Source of the DNA: Erysipelotrichales bacterium
GTDB lineage: Bacteria; Bacillota_I; Bacilli_A; Erysipelotrichales; Erysipelotrichaceae
Direction of reading: 5' to 3'
DNA: 64,000 nt
NCBI GenBank assembly: GCA_017532345.1
Contig: JAFXJJ010000094.1
Location: 27,099 to 91,098 of the forward strand
Numbering within the stretch: the first letter of the stretch is position 1; each line of letters starts with the position of its first letter. Below the pieces are notes generated by a model. That model searched no databases. It had not been told where the DNA came from and saw only the letters and a program-made list of their open reading frames with translations. Positions 62,434 through 64,000 of this stretch are shown piece by piece. Position numbers and translations under genes: made by a program.

Positions 62434-64000
62434 ATGAAAATACAGGAATTAGATGTTGTGAATGCTATATATAATGAGTCAATTATTAATCAAAGAATGT
62501 TATCAGAAATCACAGGGCATTCACTTGGAGTGGTAAATCGTTCGTTAAAAAATTTAATTAGAGATGGATATTTGGATGAGAATTCATGTTTAACTGAAAA
62601 AGCTAAAAAGGTGATTAAAGAAAAAAAACCTTTGAATGCAATAATTTTAGCAGCAGGATTGGGCATGAGAATGGTTCCAATTAATACGTATACACCTAAA
62701 GCATTGATTGAAGTTAAGGGACAAATATTAATTGAAAGAATAATAAATCAACTTCATGAAGTTGGAATTAATAATATTTACATAGTAGTCGGTTATATGA
62801 AAGAAAAATTTGAATATCTAATTGATGAATTTGGTGTTGATTTGATAGTAAATGATAATTACGCTGAAAAAAATAATATTCATTCTTTAGCATTAGTAGC
62901 TGATTATTTATCTAATAGTTATATTATTCCTTGTGATATTTGGTGTTTTAAAAACCCATTTAATCGTAATGAAGTATATTCTTGGTACATGGTTAGTGAT
63001 TTATTGGATGCTGATAGTAATGTTAGAGTTAATAGGAAGTTAGAATTAGTTACAAGTTGCGATTCCGGTAATAAAATGATTGGTATAGCATATTTAGCAA
63101 AAGATGAGTGTAACAATATCAAGGAAAAACTGATAAGATACGATGCAAATACTAAATATGATGGATTGTTTTGGGAAGAAGTACTAATAAATAATGATAG
63201 AATGAATGTTCATGCAAAACTTGTTCATTCAAATGATGTTGTTGAAATTAATACATATGAGCAATTAAGAGAATTTGATAGTGAGTCAAATACATTAAAA
63301 TCGGATTGTATAAGTATTATTGCAAATGTCTTGGATGTAGATGAAAAAGAAATAACTGATATTGAAGTATTGAAAAAAGGTATGACAAATAGATCTTTCT
63401 TATTCAACTGTAAAAATAAAAAGTATATTATGCGTGTACCTGGTGAAGGAACTGATCAATTAATCAATAGAAAGCAAGAAGCTGCAGTTTATGAAATGCT
63501 AAAAAAGAAAGGTTTATGCGATGAGCCACTATATATAAATCCACAAAATGGATATAAAATTACGCATTATCTTGAGGGTGTAAGGACTTGTAATGCTAAT
63601 AATAAAGATGATTTAATTATTTGTATGAAGAAGTTGAGAGAATTTCATAATTTGAATTTACAAGTGAACCATACATTTGACATTTTCAGACAAATTGAAT
63701 TTTATGAGTCATTATGGGGAGAATCTTCAATTTTCAGGGATTATAGAAAAACAAAAATGCATGTATTAGCATTAAGAGAGTATATTGAAAAACACAGAGA
63801 ACGTTGGTGCTTAACTCATATTGATTCAGTTCCAGATAACTTTTTATTTTATAATGGAGGTTTACAGTTAACTGATTGGGAATATGCTGGAATGCAAGAC
63901 CCACATGTTGATATAGCAATGTTTTGTATTTATTCACTATATATTCGAAAACAAGTGGATGATTTGATAGATATTTACTTTGAAGGAGAATGCAGTAAAA
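62434..64000 (+). CDS. Winged-helix/LicC-like cytidylyltransferase/LicA-like choline kinase fusion (partial)
   Basis: An open frame of at least 522 codons, cut by the window end. It has three parts. Residues 1-65 form a winged-helix domain (MLSEITGHSLGVVNRSLKNL, IRDGYLDENSCLTEKAKK). About 68-290 is a nucleotidyltransferase like LicC: NAIILAAGLGMRMVPINTYT, PKALIEVKGQILIERIINQL, NIYIVVGYMKEKFEYL. About 295 onward is a choline/ethanolamine kinase like LicA: KKGMTNRSFLF, the catalytic THIDSVPDNFLF (His-x-Asp, Asn) and LTDWEYAGMQDPHVDIA (Asp-Trp-Glu). Together these would make CDP-choline from choline for phosphocholine transfer to the surface polymer. The fused DNA-binding-like domain may regulate lic genes. 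GAGGGAG precedes the ATG; the operon terminator lies just upstream. Confidence 0.87.
   Translation, partial: MKIQELDVVNAIYNESIINQRMLSEITGHSLGVVNRSLKNLIRDGYLDENSCLTEKAKKVIKEKKPLNAIILAAGLGMRMVPINTYTPKALIEVKGQILIERIINQLHEVGINNIYIVVGYMKEKFEYLIDEFGVDLIVNDNYAEKNNIHSLALVADYLSNSYIIPCDIWCFKNPFNRNEVYSWYMVSDLLDADSNVRVNRKLELVTSCDSGNKMIGIAYLAKDECNNIKEKLIRYDANTKYDGLFWEEVLINNDRMNVHAKLVHSNDVVEINTYEQLREFDSESNTLKSDCISIIANVLDVDEKEITDIEVLKKGMTNRSFLFNCKNKKYIMRVPGEGTDQLINRKQEAAVYEMLKKKGLCDEPLYINPQNGYKITHYLEGVRTCNANNKDDLIICMKKLREFHNLNLQVNHTFDIFRQIEFYESLWGESSIFRDYRKTKMHVLALREYIEKHRERWCLTHIDSVPDNFLFYNGGLQLTDWEYAGMQDPHVDIAMFCIYSLYIRKQVDDLIDIYFEGECSK

Overview
The window reads as the chromosome of a low-GC Gram-positive bacterium (Bacillota). 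Evidence: Shine-Dalgarno sequences of the AGGAGG type, TATAAT-type sigma-A promoters, a T-box leader before leuS, lipoproteins with LLTGC lipoboxes, PrsA-type foldases, RqcH, a DUF896 protein, a YjcZ-like small membrane protein and an ECF-type transporter. The set resembles Erysipelotrichia-like gut or oral Bacillota, but that is an inference from gene content; no rRNA or other marker is present.

Layout. 1-5 kb: an AraC-type regulator divergent from an HtrA protease, then a two-component system. 5-13.4 kb: small transcription units including a HAD protein, alpha/beta hydrolase, PilZ protein, SpoU-type methyltransferase, HIT protein, a pair of PrsA/SurA-like foldases and two acetyltransferases. 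13.4-21.8 kb: a YjcZ-like peptide, then a tight plus-strand operon coding for an ECF dual ATPase and its T subunit, two HAD phosphatases, a second two-component system, a PhnD-like binding protein and a 5'-nucleotidase. 22-27.9 kb: a DUF4353 beta-helix lipoprotein, a Tyr-phosphatase, an esterase, small proteins and a branched-chain aminotransferase. 27.9-33.3 kb: a glycerol operon (glpK, a GlpO/GlpA-like dehydrogenase, an NAD/FAD reductase, DUF1667 and a GlpP antiterminator) with a leader terminator before the dehydrogenase. 33.6-40.1 kb: rqcH, an AAA/DUF4143 ATPase and T-box-controlled leuS.

40.2-41.4 kb holds a divergent pair: an XRE/TPR (Rgg-like) regulator interrupted by one in-frame TAG, and a 34-codon peptide gene not listed by ordinary ORF callers. 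Between them is a 12-bp palindrome centred near -42 of the peptide promoter. Next comes a stand-alone Hint-like protein.

42.2-64 kb is a surface polysaccharide locus. It starts with a Wzz-type co-polymerase and a BY-kinase-like protein that lacks a Walker A motif. A roughly 430-base region follows with two intrinsic terminators and a possible antiterminator. The long biosynthetic operon has a WbaP/CpsE-type priming transferase, glycosyltransferases, CDP-6-deoxyhexose genes, UDP-galactopyranose mutase, two Wzy/ligase-like membrane proteins, a pyruvyl-transferase/F420-beta pair, a sulfotransferase-like protein and a Wzx flippase. The RmlC-like epimerase in this set carries an in-frame TAA. After a terminator, a three-domain protein (winged helix, LicC-like cytidylyltransferase, LicA-like choline kinase) runs off the window and suggests phosphocholine decoration.

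The most interesting parts are the 40-44 kb stretch (peptide/regulator pair, Hint protein, pseudo-BY-kinase, structured leader) and the glycerol leader linked to its own GlpP.
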